The notes beneath the pieces are model-generated. The model was not told the DNA's origin, did not search any database, and saw nothing but the letters and a program-made list of their open reading frames with translations. This document shows, in pieces, positions 31,948 through 33,288 of a stretch of DNA of 33,288 nucleotides. Both the position numbers and the translations under genes were made by a program. The stretch spans positions 1 through 33,288 of the forward strand of contig QOAX01000295.1 of NCBI GenBank assembly GCA_003972865.1, written 5' to 3'. How positions within the stretch are numbered: the stretch's first letter is position 1; the number at the start of each line of letters is the position of its first letter. Origin of the DNA: Verrucomicrobiota bacterium (GTDB lineage Bacteria > Verrucomicrobiota > Verrucomicrobiia > Limisphaerales > UBA1096).

Positions 31948-33288
31948 ATGACGCGCAAATCATGGCATCTAGATCGAAGGTCCTTTTTGAAGGGAAGCGG
32001 CGTGGCTCTGGCTCTTCCCTTTCTGGAGTGCATGCAGTTGGGAGCCAAAGAGTCCCGGCAGGAAGACATACCCAAACGCCTGTGCTCGGTGTATTTCCCC
32101 TACGGAGCCAGCGTGCCGGCGGACAATCATGCGGACCGGGACTGGGGCTGGTTTCCCGTGCGGGAGGGAGACAGCTTCCGATATACCCAGGTCATGAAGT
32201 CCCTGGAGCCATTGCGTCGATCCGTCAGCGTCATTGGCGGTCTCTCTCATCCCAGCGGACTTCATATCGGCGGGCATGACACCGGAGATATCTTTCTGAC
32301 GGGCGCCAGTTTCAAAGGAGCCAATTACAGAAACTCGGTCTCGTTTGATCAGGTCGCGGCGGAAAAGTTTGGCTCCAAAACCCGCTTTTCCTCTCTGGTT
32401 CTTTCCAGCGACGGCGGCATTGGAATGCCCACCCGCTCCAAGACGCTTTCCTTCACCCAATCCGGTCAACCCATCCCCGCTCTCGACAAACCGCGACAGA
32501 TCTTTGAGCGCCTCTTCGGGGACGAACAGGGCAGCAAGGAGCAAACGCGTCGCCGACTGGCAACCGAAGCCAGCATGCTGGACCTGGTCATGGAGCAATC
32601 CAAATCACTGCGCGGCAAATTGGGAAAACAGGATCAACTGAAGTACGACGAATATCTTAGCTCGGTCCGCGACGTTGAAAAACGGGTCCGCAGGAGCGAG
32701 GCCTGGTTGGAGATCCCCAAGGCCAATGTGAACGAGGAAGAACTGGAGCTCTCGGCCAGCACGGACGCCCCTCTGGAATACATTCGAGTCATGTATGACC
32801 TGATGTATCTGGCCTTTCAAACGGACTCCACCCGCGTGGCCACCTACATGCTCAGCGCCATGAATGGCAAAGTGTCCAACCAGTTTCCCAGGGCGCTGGG
32901 TCTCTCCAGCCAGCACGACCTGGCTCACAAGGCGGGCAAGCCCGGAGGGTTTCCGCGACAAGGCAAATGGAATCAATGCCTGATTGAAAACCTGGCTTAT
33001 TTCCTCCATCGACTGGACGACACTCCTGAAGGAGATGGAACTATGCTGGATAATTCAATGATCCTGCTCGGAACCTCCAACAGCCGCACGCACAACAATC
33101 GGAACTATCCCCTCGTGCTCGCCGGGGGAGCCAATCTGGGAATGAAGCATGGACAGTTTCTCACCTACAACAAGGGGAACGAGGACCAACCGATGTCCAA
33201 TCTGCTCTTCACCCTGTTGAACCGAATGGGCGTCTCAGACACCGGATTCTCCGACAGCTCCGGCGATCTTTCGGAACTCTACGTCTAG
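31948..33288 (+). CDS. DUF1552 protein with twin-arginine signal
   Basis: 446 aa from the ATG at 31948. The N-terminus DRRSFLKGSGVALALPFLE is a twin-arginine (Tat) signal, so it is exported folded. DUF1552 blocks follow: RLCSVYFPYGASVPADN, SVSVIGGLSHPSGLHIGGHDTGDIFLTG, RVATYMLSAMNGKVSNQFP and MILLGTSNSRTHNNRNYPLVLAGG. The function is not known. It starts 16 nt after the DUF1592 gene, so the pair is co-transcribed. An earlier in-frame start at 31903 would lie within the DUF1592 gene. The window ends exactly on its stop codon. Confidence 0.9.
   Translation: MTRKSWHLDRRSFLKGSGVALALPFLECMQLGAKESRQEDIPKRLCSVYFPYGASVPADNHADRDWGWFPVREGDSFRYTQVMKSLEPLRRSVSVIGGLSHPSGLHIGGHDTGDIFLTGASFKGANYRNSVSFDQVAAEKFGSKTRFSSLVLSSDGGIGMPTRSKTLSFTQSGQPIPALDKPRQIFERLFGDEQGSKEQTRRRLATEASMLDLVMEQSKSLRGKLGKQDQLKYDEYLSSVRDVEKRVRRSEAWLEIPKANVNEEELELSASTDAPLEYIRVMYDLMYLAFQTDSTRVATYMLSAMNGKVSNQFPRALGLSSQHDLAHKAGKPGGFPRQGKWNQCLIENLAYFLHRLDDTPEGDGTMLDNSMILLGTSNSRTHNNRNYPLVLAGGANLGMKHGQFLTYNKGNEDQPMSNLLFTLLNRMGVSDTGFSDSSGDLSELYV

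Noticed and set aside
1..33288. CRISPR array or rRNA genes
   Set aside because: No regularly spaced direct repeats and no rRNA-like sequence were found.

Overview
The window is GC-rich bacterial chromosomal DNA, most likely from a member of Verrucomicrobiota (Planctomycetota is the main alternative). The clues are family content, since no 16S rRNA is present. They are a DUF1587/1592/1588/1585 heme protein next to a DUF1552 protein with a twin-arginine signal, two secreted PQQ-type beta-propellers opening with an 'A/V-DWPxWRGP' motif, a large FG-GAP/ASPIC-UnbV protein, a secreted thioredoxin-PDZ-cytochrome c protein, and a C-terminal 'FFRL' tail. Alternative starts (GTG, TTG) and poor Shine-Dalgarno sites are common.

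Layout. 1-912 is an open frame, cut by the window edge, that begins as tryptophan synthase beta and ends as histidinol-phosphate aminotransferase, so it is a chimera. 909-14900 is ordinary host sequence: Trx/PDZ/heme protein (-), FabI (+), SDR (-), fucose/arabinose-isomerase-like protein and a membrane protein (+), iron-type alcohol dehydrogenase and PyrE (+), PQQ propeller (-), EamA transporter (+), tandem ACT protein (-) and a 1222-aa FG-GAP/ASPIC protein (+). 14953-19810 is a compact plus-strand run: bi-domain oxidoreductase, DUF2007 protein, GlcD-like FAD oxidase, RNase HII and YraN. 19878-22025 is a minus-strand NfeD-FloA membrane-microdomain operon with a third membrane protein. An aldo/keto reductase follows.

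At 23222-23296 lies tRNA-Lys(UUU). Directly behind it is a small, A+T-richer integrative element of about 3.7 kb: tyrosine recombinase, terminator, promoter with a hairpin, a D5/P4-type SF3 helicase without a primase domain, a small HTH-like protein and an unrecognised 147-aa protein. No capsid, terminase or conjugation gene is visible, so it looks like a minimal satellite or plasmid-like element. I could not find its second attachment site.

From 26993 host-like secreted proteins resume: metallophosphoesterase, PQQ propeller, DUF1592 heme protein and DUF1552 protein. Between them sit two scraps. One is a 15-codon copy of the signal-peptide start of the DUF1592 gene. The other is a 19-codon tail that resembles the end of ankyrin-type proteins. 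They suggest gene loss and 5'-end swapping.

The strongest signal not explained by genes is the 8-bp palindrome TTGGCCAA. I counted 17 exact copies by eye, where well under one is expected by chance. It is read in all three codon frames, is absent from the integrated element and from the last 3.8 kb, and looks like a HIP1-type iterated genome word.
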